Source: Aulostomus chinensis
Lineage: Eukaryota > Chordata > Actinopteri > Syngnathiformes > Aulostomidae
NCBI GenBank assembly: GCA_037954235.1
Contig: JBBMOA010000002.1
Coordinates: 8,019,009-8,083,008 of the forward strand
Reading direction: 5' to 3'
Length of the DNA: 64,000 bases
Below the pieces are notes generated by a model, which was not told the origin of the DNA, made no database searches, and worked only from the letters and a program-made list of their open reading frames with translations. Each line of letters starts with the position of its first letter. Within the stretch, counting starts at the first letter, position 1. The translations under genes were made by a program, and so were the position numbers. Positions 22,239-33,353 of the stretch are shown piece after piece.

Positions 22239-23876
22239 CAAAGCAAAGCCGGCACGCTGGGTCAAGCCTCCAGTCTCACTCATCCCTCTTCTCACCACTC
22301 TCCCTCTCCTTCTCTGCATCTGTGTCAGGGGAGGCTGTTACAGCTCAATCAAGCTCACAAAGACACACGGGAGCACCTCTTTGTCTGCCATCACCCTTTC
22401 TACAAGTAAGTCACCTTGCTTTCTTTCTTCTCTTTCCTTTCTCTATGCTGAATGGACATTTGCTTGTCCAATGCAACTGAGGAGGTAACTGGGATGTCAT
22501 GCTGTGCTTTCCTCTCCATTTCGCTCACTCTGCCCTCCTTACTCACTGTTTGCTATCTCTTATGACTAGCTCACACGCACACTGATGAACAATCTTTGGA
22601 GATTACACAGGCTTTGTGAAAGTGAAGCCAAGAAGAGAGTTGATATGAAATGTAAACAGCGACATTGATTAGCTTCCTGAGCTCTGATTCTGAGTGTGGT
22701 TTTGTTAATTCGTCAAGTTTTGTCTGTCTCCTGATGACTTTTGGCTGTTTAGTTTTGGTCAAAACTTTGAATGTATTTTGCAACTTTCACTCATCTCTAG
22801 TAATAAGACATAAAGCTGCTCAACAAGTCACAGAGGAGATCTGAGCCGATTCCAGACATGGATGTACATTTACTTTGCATGCAGTTACTTTATGTTAATG
22901 TCTACCTGCATGCTTCAACAGCTTAAAGACATTTTTCAGGCCACTTTGGATATGATATTTGGACATACAATCACTTTATGCCGGCTGTATTTAACTTTTG
23001 ACTGACACGCGCTTCAAAACATTTGCTGAAGCTTGGTTGCAATGCATGCAGTTGTTTGCTGGCTATTAGCTGATAAATTCACCGCGGGCTAAAAAATTAG
23101 AGGCTTTCTGAGTTGATTTTTTTTTCTCCCATAAGAATTGTTGCAGCTGCTCTGTGCTTTCTTTCTAGTCTGAACACTTCCCTGTTCCTGATCAAAACAG
23201 AGAAGTGCCTTCCTACATTTAAGACGTGTCAAATATCATATTCAAGACCTCTATGCACCTTTCATTGTAATGTATTTAATTCCACTGTCTGTGCTGTTGT
23301 ATAGACTTGTTTGGTTTCATTTCTGCTTTCATGTGGGCTCTACCTCAGCAGTGTGGAGCTCTGCTGGCTGCAAGGGCGACCTAATCAGGTAGCTGTTTGA
23401 AGTGCCACAGGAGTACAGTTTTTGCATCTCGTTGCTTATTTCATTGACTTATGGTTGTGGGGGCTGGCAGCCTATCAATGCAGAGTAATTACAATAGGCC
23501 AATGTGAGGTTGAATAATTGATGTGCTTTTCGGAGCTGATGTATACTGAGAACCCTATCTGCCCACTGTCCCGTCAGTAGTTTATCATGGGGTGAGCGAG
23601 GGGAGAGTGCAGCCTGACTGCCAATGCTTAGTGCTCTAATAATGATGCAGCTTTGGGCCTGTCAGCACCAGCAACACTGGGACTGAGCGACCAAGCTGCT
23701 TGCAGCTCAGCTATCAGCTGCAGCCTTGTCAAAGATCAATACCTGGAAGAGGAATGGTTCCAAGGAAAAGACACTTCTAAACTCTCAGGCTGTCGATCAG
23801 CCTCCCGTTAGCAACGTCAGCCATGCATAATGTACTTTTGCCACTCCTTGTTGAAAATCAGCAGCTAAGTAAAAGT

Positions 23877-23877
23877 A

Positions 23878-23908
<31 letters not shown>

Positions 23909-23917
23909 GAGTCAGTT
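23877..23917. repeat. (AGTT)n tetranucleotide repeat
   Basis: About nine AGTT units, the last ones degraded. Confidence 0.95.
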
Positions 23918-24145
23918 ATATACCTAAGATACGTGATTTTGAAAGTGAACTGTGATTTAGATGAGAGAAAAAAGGCACCTATGTATCTTTAATTAGGTCA
24001 TTCATCTGAGACACAGCAATATTTGAAGATACAACACCGTGGGAGTGTAGCCACTTTGATGGTTTATGAGATGTTCAGAAAACTGCTCATTGTTTGTCAT
24101 GATACAGGATTTTACGACTCCAGCAAAGTTCACGGGTTGAATCGT

Positions 24146-24174
24146 CGGCTCGACTGAGATTGCTCAGTCGGCCG
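24146..24174. other. strong short hairpin
   Basis: CGGC-T-CGACTGAG, loop ATTG, CTCAGTCG-GCCG. Twelve base pairs with a single bulged T and a four-base loop. The sequence is CpG-containing in an AT-rich neighbourhood. The stem is too short for a microRNA precursor. Confidence 0.85.
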
Positions 24175-26377
24175 TCTTTTGTATTCCCCGACAGGTGACA
24201 GGTGATCATTGTGAGGTTAACAGAATTTCTCCATACACACAACAGTCACCAGGACTGGATTTGCATGCGGTGGATTGGGCAATGCTATCTTCAGCCTGAT
24301 ACCAACACATTTTGCAGCAAATGTTCTGCCAAATTTCCAAATAAAATTTTTCATTTTGATGGATGACCCTTCTTTTTTTTTTCCAAGTCCTCATCTGTGG
24401 TCAGTCCTGCTGCGCACACTCGGCTCTGTTTACAGGCTAGACTGTGTTTTCATGCACGGTTGATGTTCCAAGTACATTGTCGGATGGCATTTGTAACTGT
24501 GTTTCCCTTTAATTGTCAAATGAAATTGAAGCGAACTGTGGTAACCTCAGGAAACACGTGCATTGCATTTTGTGCCGTCAACTGGAGCAAATAAACGAGG
24601 CTACGTGCAGCCGTCGGAGGTCTGCGGTGTAGGCAACGTTGCACGTGGCTGTAACAACAGAGTAGAAGAAGAGGAGGTTGTCCAGCCACCTGCAGCTATC
24701 AGTCCAAAAATGCTGAGAGGTCTTGAGGAATTACTTTCAACTGCACAAGCTGTAATTGTTCTTTGTTGCCAGCAGTGCCGACCAGGTTACACGAAGTCCA
24801 GAGACAGTCTTTCGTTGGGTTTCCGTTTCCTGTTTCCACCATTTAATTTTTTTTCTAATGGGATTTTTCAAAATGCTCATCAAAGCATGTTCATGGAAAC
24901 TGACTCATAAAAGAGCAATATCAGACAGGCATGTGGTATATCTGTGTCTATCGATCGTTCAAGGACAGCATTGCTGTGTATGTTTGGAACATGTACTGTT
25001 AAAGTGAGTTACTGATCCAGAGGCAGGGAAGCTTGATTAACAGCACTCTTGAATGCAGAGCAGCATGTGCTGAATGTGTTGCTCTCTGGAATGACCACCT
25101 CCGAGCCATGTTAACTTCCACAAGAACAAATCTAGAACTACTTCCCTTTCTCAACACGGTCTACTGCAGGAATTCTATCAGCTTTCACGTCTCATCGTGG
25201 GCAAAGTGAATGAATAAATTCATGCTATTTCTCATTATCTACTGATTAACCCTTCAACCTGTCACCCATCCCAGCTGTCCACAAAACAATCAACCGTTCC
25301 ATCGCTCCATTTCAAAATGTGTCAGTTTCACTTGATCTCTTGAATGTGTGTACAAGTGACAATGCTTCTGTCATGGCTTTTGTTTCCAAAGTGCTGTTGA
25401 TCTTTTAGTGTCCTCTGCTGTTGCTGGGCAGGGAGTGATCAGGTATACAGCTAAGCGATATGTTAGTGTTACATTTAGGAACACACTGGACATTTGGCCG
25501 TCAGAATTCCATAGTGAATCTGAGGTTTATAGAGAACCAATCGAGCACAGATGGTGTCGTTATTTTATAGCCGGTGCACCGTTGTGCAGCCAACACAACT
25601 TTATCATGACAGGTTCCAGCTACAAGTAAATGTGTTCCCTCTTTAATTATAGAATAGAATAGCATGCTACAGGTATTAATCCTCTCCATGATTTATTCCA
25701 ATAAGTCAACCTCTTTAATCCAGTTAGATGTAAAAGCACTTCAAAAAGCAGGATGTATTGTCTTCCATATCATTCCGTGCCAGGCAGCAGTCAGAAACTA
25801 GGGTTTTGCTACTGTCTACCATGATTTCTTCTTCTTTTCAATGAAGCATTTAATCTCTCTCTTTTGCCTAGTTGCCAAGGCTTGGCTCCTTCTCCCGGTC
25901 AGTCTGCCTCTTTGTGTGCCTCTCTTTCTTTCCTTTACTCTATCGTGCTGCCATGCCTGCAAGCCCCAGAGCCAAACTCCTCCCTGACTCACTCACATAG
26001 CATTCATTATTTATGGGCCAAAAATTGAAGAATAATAGGCTTGGGGCAAAAAGATGTAAAACATAAATAAAGCACTACCAATTTGTGAAGAAAGGAAGCA
26101 GAAATGTTTAGATTCATATTTGGAAAGCTGTCTGAGTGAGTATCGCTTAAGAGCTTCAAGATTATTTTTTAACATTAGCTCATCTTTATGACTGTCAAAG
26201 AAAAGTGAATTTTAGAGTCCATAATTTAATATGTATTTCAACCTTCCAGATGGTTGCAGTCAGCCTTTCTGCTGGTTCACCTTTTTATATCACAAAAGCG
26301 TAAATAAGCAATGTTTCCGTCAAACAGCAGAATTATATTAAAGACATTTAAATGAAAGAAAAAAAACCCCACCAACT

Positions 26378-26682
26378 CCTCAAACTGAGACGGAATAGTT
26401 AGTCACCTCATCTGAAATGCGTTGTTTTCACACCAGCCATGACGATGCCCCCCTCTGAGTGTGCGCTGGTTGATTTCTGGCAAAACATTGCGGTGGAGCC
26501 CACGAAACAGGCACACAGCCCCGTCTGGGGCCGACTGAGGCCTGTACATGCTGGAAAAAGTGAACCCCCAACCACATTACCCCGGTCCGTTAGTCCATGG
26601 GCTATTTCAGCTGGACTAATATGCTTCCATGTATTTTGACTGTTCATTTTTAGTTGGGCTAACACAATAAACTGACTTTTTC
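26378..26682 (+). repeat. unidentified dispersed repeat, copy 1
   Basis: Collinear with 38261-38541 through at least six blocks: CCTCAAACTGAGACGGAAT, TGCGTTGTTTTCAC, ATGCCCCCC, GCGGTGGAGCC, CGGTCCGTTAGTCC and ACAATAAACTGACTTTTTC, with similar spacing (305 against 281 bases). TTAGTCC near 26590 and GGACTAA near 26616 form an inverted pair. No coding content or known family is recognised. Confidence 0.75.
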
Positions 26683-27901
26683 AGGCACACCGAGTGTCTC
26701 ACCGACTCTCTCCATCCGACATCATGCACAAACAGTCTCAGAGACACACCCATAGGTGCCAGTGTTTTACTTCTGTTCATGTGGACAGACTGTGGTTGAG
26801 TGTAGCATTCAATTGTCACACTTTTATCTTCCACAAAAGTCGTGTGAGAATCTATTTCAGAAATTATATTTATCCCCTGGCTCTCTCTGTCCAGACCAGC
26901 GATCCCTCTACAAGCATCTCTATAGTGCCACTTCACATTTGGCTTTCATTTTTTCGCAAAGAGAGCCCACAACCACATGGTCCTTCCTCACACTGCTCGA
27001 GATGAAGCTTAAATAGGCTATTGGACATGGAGCCAAAAGTATCCTCTTCTGGCTGAGAAAAGGAAAGGCTGTGTATATCCATGCCAACAGAAAATTTGAA
27101 TTCATTTACATTACAGATTATACACAAGCACAACTTCATTTTCAACAAATTATATATGTCAGAATTGTAATGATTGTAGTCCTTTGCGCTACAGTTTTTC
27201 CTCAAAATCCATGAACTGGGGTGTCTGGGTGAAACTACAGGGTCTTTTCCAACAAGCAGCCCGCAATCCTTCCTATACAAAGTAAATGTTTTTGTATCTC
27301 CTCTCAATACAAAGATGAGGTTAGAACAGCTCTGTCTTTCATCTGCTGAAAACGCCATTTTAGTGGTTTACCTGTCATCAAGGGGAAAAGCATGCTCATA
27401 ATGCATTTTCTGATACTTTCTCTTGAAAATCCCCTTTCCTCCCCGATGTGACGTCTCTCATTTAAGCAGGTCTTTTCAGAGCTGCAATAGGAATGTATTT
27501 ATATGTATTTGCTTTTCCTAATTAAACCCCTGGAAGGTAGGCAGGCATGTGTGTGCAATTATACATTCGAGCGTTCGCATGCATGTGAAAACATAAATCC
27601 AGACAGTAGTTCATGGCATCAGTCACAACAGACTCCTTTCTCAATCCCTCTCAGTTACAAAACCCGGAGAACGGATGAATCATCCATTATCTTCCAACCA
27701 CTATTTAGGCTCAGTGTTGTTTCAGCAGTTCCCATAAGAGTTATCTAAATTCTTTAATTACCTCTTTGCATATACTTCTTATTGTTAGTGGTAACGTCTG
27801 CCATGAGACCTCAGTTACAATTAATTTCCTTGGACTTCTGGCAAAAGTGCTGCTGAAAGTGCTGGTGAAGGAGTACTTCATTAAGATTTAAACACACTTG
27901 T

Positions 27902-27903
<2 letters not shown>
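26683..27903. other. non-coding stretch, nothing recognised
   Basis: The 141-codon minus frame at 26933-27358 has no recognisable domain and no clear splice or start context; it is not supported as a gene. Confidence 0.55.

Positions 27904-27957
<54 letters not shown>
27904..27957. repeat. (GT)n microsatellite ending in (AT)n
   Basis: About 23 GT units followed by three AT units. Confidence 0.97.
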
Positions 27958-30900
27958 ATCTGATAGAGTAGCAGATTTGATAAAACTGAAGCAATACAGC
28001 AAGGGTAAGTAAACCACAGCAGGGTTAACAAGTAGATTTTCAGCGTGGATTTGAATATTATTTGCATTCAAATCCAAGCGCATGGCTTTAGTTCTTCCAG
28101 AGGTTTTTCTAGAAGCAGTCAGCCGGTCTCTGTGTAACTTAGCTCACTAATGAACGCACAGAAGAGACAACTGTATCTATCTTCTTGTCTGCCTTTGGCA
28201 AATAAGAATACTTTCCGAAAAGTTTGTGTTCCTAATGCACACACTTGTGGAACCCCAGGGAAGCCACCTGATAAACATCTACAGATGTTATGATACAAAA
28301 TATTCTCTCCCTTGTTATAAAACCAGCTAATGTTTAGTCTATTAATGTATTTGATGAATGGTATTGAATGCAGTGATACTGTTCAGCAACACAAGGTTGG
28401 AGACCAGGATATTCGCTGAGAATTTTATTCAGAACTTGAACAGGACAAACGGTCTCTGTACAGTGGTGAGGTCCAGGTTAGACGATTATTTTCTCAATAC
28501 TTTAATGAAATAACGGCAGGCGTGATTTGAGCCTTTAGTGGTAAAGTGTTAATGCTTAATTAGTGCTGCTTTCAGGGCTTTGGGAAAGAAAGCAGTTAAC
28601 AATTGACTAATTGTAACGCATCTGTTGCCTGGTGACGAACAACCTTTTAATAAATCTAAGGGCAGCAAATCAAGGCAGGACCTGGAAGGTTTGAAACCTG
28701 TTTCTTCAAAGGTTGTGAGGTTTCTGACATCAAAATGGCCCACCTTTAGCTAAGTTCTGGTTCAGAACAGAGTAAGCCTGAGGCCTCTTCCCCTCACGGC
28801 ACGTTTATTCCACCTCCATCCGCTTCACACGCTCTCATCCCTTATCATAGACATTACACAACATTTTAATTGGTTTGAACAGAAAACGTCCAAAGCATTG
28901 GGGACCAGCGTTATATAATTAATGTATTTTCACAAAGTAGCTTGCCAGCAATAACTCTCCTTTCAGATCCACATATTGTAATATTTAATACTGAATGTAA
29001 GGTGGTTCAACAAACACCCTTCCATTCTGTCATTGTCAGGTTGAAAAGTTTACATTGTACATATCTGGATGCTAAGATTAAGCTTGGATGGTTGACCATA
29101 ATGCAAATCAAGCTGTAGATCAGGTGGATTCAAGGCAAAGGTAACGCCGGCGTTGTAATGTCAACAATAGCGGTCATACACAATCAGACAGGCGTTCACT
29201 CGTCGAGTGGACACGGATGGTTACAGAATTACAAAATAATACTTGAATTGAAGTTAATTTATCTTTGTGAATGATTAAATACTTTTCTTCTTCAGTTTTT
29301 AGAAACAGAAATGTGTGTTGTAAGCGAATGCCGCCACATAATTTTAAAATCAGCACAATTTAAATTTATCACTGGTTGGAATGGATTCCTCACCTCTTAT
29401 TTTGAAAGTACTCAAAATGTGTAGTTAAACATGAAACATATCAGTTTCATTCTTTTCAATTTAAGAGGTAATTTTCCTTTGTTTTTGTTTTTTAAGAATA
29501 TCAACAGTTAACAGGACAAGATTGATTCTGTTCTATTCTCTTGTCATTTGGGAGAAAAATTCACTTCACATTTCCAAGTACTGTGTGATGAAGCTTTGCT
29601 GTAAAAATAATGCGGCGCCGCAGACAACCTAATAGCTTAATGCACCATATGCTGGGCTGATGGAGGTTTCCTGTGAAGCACCGGGAGCTGGTCAGTAGTA
29701 AATCTAATCTATGTTTAAATTTAGAGCACTCTGTCAGAACGTGTATGCATGGCTTGTGCTCCTGTGTGAGTATTTTGGGTGGCGGCACTGGCCGATAAGT
29801 TGACCAGCAGGGAGCAGGAGACACCAGCAGCCCTGAGTTGGGTGGAGACAGCAGGGGAAAAGTCGAAGTGACTCTGCCGAGGGTTGAAGCCTGAGGAGCA
29901 GCGGTATATCTTATCTCTGAGTAGATCTTCAGATCTGATCCAGAATCAGGTCATTCAGAGCACAGAGGGCAACTTTCAGTCAGAGTAAACAGCCTCCTGG
30001 ATAATTCCCTGTAACCTCAGTGATAGGGCTTACATTGGGAGCGATTGCAGCTATGGCACTGTGACTCCACATAGCATTGTTGCTCTCAGAAACAAGAATT
30101 TCAGATTGTTACCAGGCTCATTGTGTTTGTGTGTGCATCTACTCTTGTGTGGGTTTCCTGTATGCGATCTGGCTTCTTTTACAGTTGTAATTAGTCCAAG
30201 GTACACTGGAGACTCAAGTTTGTTTTGCTTTTTCATTCGCATTTAGGGCATGATTGCTAGTTTCTTTGCTCTGCGGTGGATAAACCATCAGTCCAGATGT
30301 TTTCATGCTTTCTGTCCAACTAGTTGAGTGAGATTACAGCTCCAGAACAGAGTAAAAAGTGACTCTAAGCACTAATATTGTGTCCTGGAAGGATTTGCAT
30401 TTGGGATTCTGTCTTCTGTCAGTTCCACAGGGAGTAAGAGCAAGTGAGGGTTCAGCAAGGACACTTGAGCTGATCCTGCTGAAGAATCATCTGTCTGTGT
30501 CTCCAGTGCCATCCTCCAGCCTCGTCACCACTGGTGTACCCAAAAGGTGTAGCCTCGGTATACAGTTCAAAAGCAGTCCTGTGTACTCCTGAGCAACAGG
30601 CAGTGTGTTTGTATGTGTATCTGTTTATAGATGTGCATGTGAACCTGCATCGTATTGCAGAGGATTGGGTTCATGCTGTTTATTCAATAGCGGCATGAAT
30701 ACCACTGATTTAAGCCACCTGGGTAAACAGGTTATTGCCATATCAATCATTTACAGTGACATCCAGTGGTCCAGACCAGGGATAATATTGACCAACACTC
30801 TGACAGAGATGAATGCTGCTGCACGCAAACAGTCCTCCTGCCTCCTATACCAATCCTTTTCTCCAGATTCCATCTATTTCTTTTTTGCTCTTTTATCCAA

Positions 30901-31266
30901 GTCATCATTTTTTTCCTTTTTTCTTTCATTTCCCACCTTTTTTCTTCTCCATTCTCCCATTCTCTTTTTTTTCCCAGGCAACAACATGAACAAATCCCTT
31001 TATGTCTGTAATGGCTTCACCCTGACCCTTAAAGCAAGATGGATTATATGAAGCTGTAACTGAAATAGAATTAAGACGGACTATAATTCTAATTATGTCT
31101 GGTGACATCAGATTAATTGAATTGAGCCTAATTTCTATTTTTTTCAGTAGTCGAAAGCAGAGTCAAGTAAAAGTTGAGTGACAAACCATGTCAACCATTC
31201 TCATGAATGTTCACCCCCCAAAAGATTTAAATCAGTCACACAAACTCAACGAGGTACTTGCTCTTA
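27958..31266. other. non-coding stretch, nothing recognised
   Basis: No repeat family, exon or RNA gene identified. A pyrimidine-rich stretch runs from about 30840 to 30975. The 148-codon plus frame at 30605-31051 lies partly in it and encodes a Phe/Ser/Leu-rich peptide of no known family. Confidence 0.6.
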
Positions 31267-31767
31267 GGGCGTGTTTCCACTGGCTCGCTTCAGCTCGGGC
31301 CACTTGGGGTCAGCGTTTCCACTAACACCGAGTACCACGTCACCGTGGGTGGACTCAAAAGCCGAGAGTTCCCCGGCATCATTTGTGTGTGACACAACAA
31401 CAATGGATGACATGGTGGCAGGGTTATCCTGTTGCTCGGTCAGTGGTTTTTGCTTAAACTGAAAGTGGGGGACGACAGACAGGCAAGGTCTAAGCAGTGA
31501 AACAGAACACCCAAGAAAAGAAGAAAAGACTTCACCAAGCAATCGACCAGTATTCCACTGAAGATGATACAAAGTAGATGACGTAAGCGGGTAAGTTACC
31601 CAATCAGCGCCCCGCTGTGTGTTTACGTCACATTTTAGTCCCCACTCAGCTCGCTTGGAACCCCAGCGGAGCAGGGACCAAAATGGAAACAGTTAGTAGT
31701 GGAAACGGGGCCAAACTGACCCTACCCCATCCAACCTGAGCTGAAGTGAGCCAGTGGAAACGCACCC
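31267..31767. mobile_element. 501-bp non-autonomous TIR transposon, PIF/Harbinger-like ends
   Basis: The left end GGGCGTGTTTCCACTGGCTC and the reverse complement of the right end GGGTGCGTTTCCACTGGCTC begin inverted repeats that match at 29 of 33 bases. Flanks are TTA (31264-31266) and TTT (31768-31770). A 3-bp TTA duplication with GGG ends is typical of PIF/Harbinger elements, so TTT may be a decayed TTA. Inside, GTTTCCACTA near 31313 and TAGTGGAAAC near 31695 repeat the end motif in subterminal positions. It is GC-rich relative to its flanks and codes for nothing recognised. A hAT origin is less likely because no 8-bp duplication is seen. Confidence 0.8.
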
Positions 31768-32147
31768 TTTGTGTCGACTGGTGCTAAGTTGTGAGTTAGG
31801 TAAGCGAGAATTTCACGTCATCATGAATACAACAAGAAATTGGATTTGTGCCGAAACGCTCATGGCGGGAAATGATGTCAGTGTTTGTCATGGTTAAAAA
31901 CGAAGACGCAGTCTTTTACTTCAACAAAAAATGATTTTTCAGCTACACTGTAAAAGTGAACGCTGTACAACCATGTCCTGCGTGAGCTGTCTGTCACTCT
32001 CGAGACATCCTACCTGCAACGACGTGGGAAGAGCTCATGTTTTCAGAAATGATGATCATTTGACCACAGCTGTGTTGTTGGATCTATTCCAGGCACAAGC
32101 GGTACTTAAACACTTCACTTGCATGCGGTCAAGCAGGCCTCACTGAG
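31768..32147. other. non-coding stretch, nothing recognised
   Basis: Short stretch between two insertions; no repeat or exon recognised. Confidence 0.6.
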
Positions 32148-32160
32148 CATTAGAAGGAAT

Positions 32161-32275
32161 CCATCCATCCATCGTCGTCTTCCGCTTATTCCTTACTAGT
32201 AAGGGTCACGGGGGGTGGAGCCTATCCCAGCATCTACGGGCGAGAGGCGGGGTTCACCCTGGACAGGTCGCCAGT
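32161..32275 (-). mobile_element. 5'-truncated V-SINE-like fragment with perfect TSD
   Basis: On the minus strand this is only the last 115 bases of the family: GGCGACCTGTCCAGGGTGAA, the GCGGGG/CGCCTCTCGCCCG block, GGGATAGGCTCCACC, AAGCGGAAGACGACGATGG and an ATGG-type tail. CATTAGAAGGAAT lies directly on both sides (32148-32160 and 32276-32288). The perfect 13-base duplication shows that the fragment was inserted in this truncated form by target-primed reverse transcription and was not whittled down afterwards. Confidence 0.95.
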
Positions 32276-32288
32276 CATTAGAAGGAAT

Positions 32289-32779
32289 AATTTCAAGAAT
32301 ATTTTATACGAATGACAACTGCTTTCCACATGAATCCTTGCTACTCATGGATGAACAAAGCCATCTGTTTACTTTGCTGGAAAGCACTTTTCAGTTACAT
32401 TCTGCCTTAATGTTTTTACACTGAGCACCGTCTGAGGAGAACTTTGCCAGAAATCTGTTTTTTGCCTTTTAAAGACTCACAAATAGGTGTTTTTTCCCCT
32501 CCTGCTCCACTTCCTTGTGATCCCAGAATGCAGAACAAACCAGCCACACACATTTAGCCTGAAGCTCATGAAGACTGACAGCTGACAACGGCTACCGCAA
32601 CAGTACAACAGCAAAACTGCCATTAGTTTACAGTCCAGCTGTTCAAGCGGTAATCCAAACCAAAAACTCTAACCCTTCCTGTTCATTGCTTGTTTATGGG
32701 AGTGCTGAGCTCAACCAGCTGGTACGTTCAGTACCATCAACACCTTTCTGACCAGTCAACAGACGTTTGACAGGAACTG
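32289..32779. other. non-coding stretch, nothing recognised
   Basis: No coding or repeat signal seen. Confidence 0.55.
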
Positions 32780-32990
32780 TGCGAAGTGTACTTTGATCTC
32801 TTTTTTTACTTCGGTCCCTGTGCTTTTATTGTGTTCCTTTTGTATTCATACAATGCAAAATGTGCGAGTGGTGTTGTCTGTTTTTCACCACTGTCTGCCT
32901 TCTGTGTTGGTGAGCTGAAGACAAATTTCCATCTCAGTGGACAATAAAGATTTACTCTATCCCATCCTATTCTTTTCTATTCTATTGTAA
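32780..32990 (+). mobile_element. LINE 3' end with (TATTC)n tail
   Basis: The sequence ACAAATTTCCATCTCAGTGG, then ACAATAAAG, ends in degraded TATTC repeats (about 32954-32987). This is the form of 3' ends of fish CR1/L2-like LINEs, where AATTTCC...AATAAA precedes a pentanucleotide tail. Only the 3' untranslated region is left; the left boundary is approximate and no duplication was found. Confidence 0.6.
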
Positions 32991-33129
32991 ACCAAAACAT
33001 TCATGGCCGTCTGCGCTTGTTCTCCGTTGTGCTAAACAGGAATTGTAAGTAGTTATAAATAAACAATAAACCATATACAACATCTGGCTGGATAAAGAAG
33101 ATGTGGATTATTCTATTATGTGCTTGAGT

Positions 33130-33353
33130 TTAACAGATGTTTTTGACAGTTTTGCTGTTGTAAGATGTCAGACGTTGTTGGTTGAGAAGGGTGACGTTAG
33201 CTTCAAGCCAAATATACCTCGCTGCCTGTTTCTACATCGTGTAGTCACAAAATAATGCAGGGTTAAAACATTTTTGTTAGCTCAAGACGCCTATTCATGA
33301 GTACTTGAAAGGCAAAGCTGAAAGTACACTTTTTGGGTGAAGTGTCTCTTTAA
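33130..33353 (+). mobile_element. MITE-like repeat, copy A
   Basis: Shares ordered blocks with 42708-42986 and 60950-61165: GACAGTTTTGCTGTTGTAAG, GTTAGCTTCAAGCCAAATAT, GAGTACTTGAAAGGC and the right end AAGTACACTTTTTGGGTGAA, then TTTAAA. The right end is the terminal inverted repeat seen complete in the 42708 copy. The left end is decayed. Non-coding. Confidence 0.6.

Larger units (their letters stand above)
22237..26377. other. non-coding stretch, possible regulatory element but unproven
   Basis: No exon or transposon supported. The part 23335-23730 is free of simple repeats and holds TAATTA (23486-23491), ACAATAG and AATAATTGATG close together, as homeodomain/SOX-bound elements often do. 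This is motif impression only. The GTTA array at 23877 and the hairpin at 24146 are listed separately. The 115-codon frame at 24563-24910 has no domain. Confidence 0.5.

Noticed and set aside
22080..22488. Three overlapping 109-133-codon frames
   Set aside because: Stop-free only because they read through the CA array in three frames.
24146..24174. Hairpin as a microRNA precursor
   Set aside because: Stem of 12 bp is far below the roughly 22-bp duplex needed, and no known mature sequence is recognised.
26933..27358. 141-codon minus frame
   Set aside because: No recognisable domain, and it overlaps several other frames of similar length; chance opening is sufficient.
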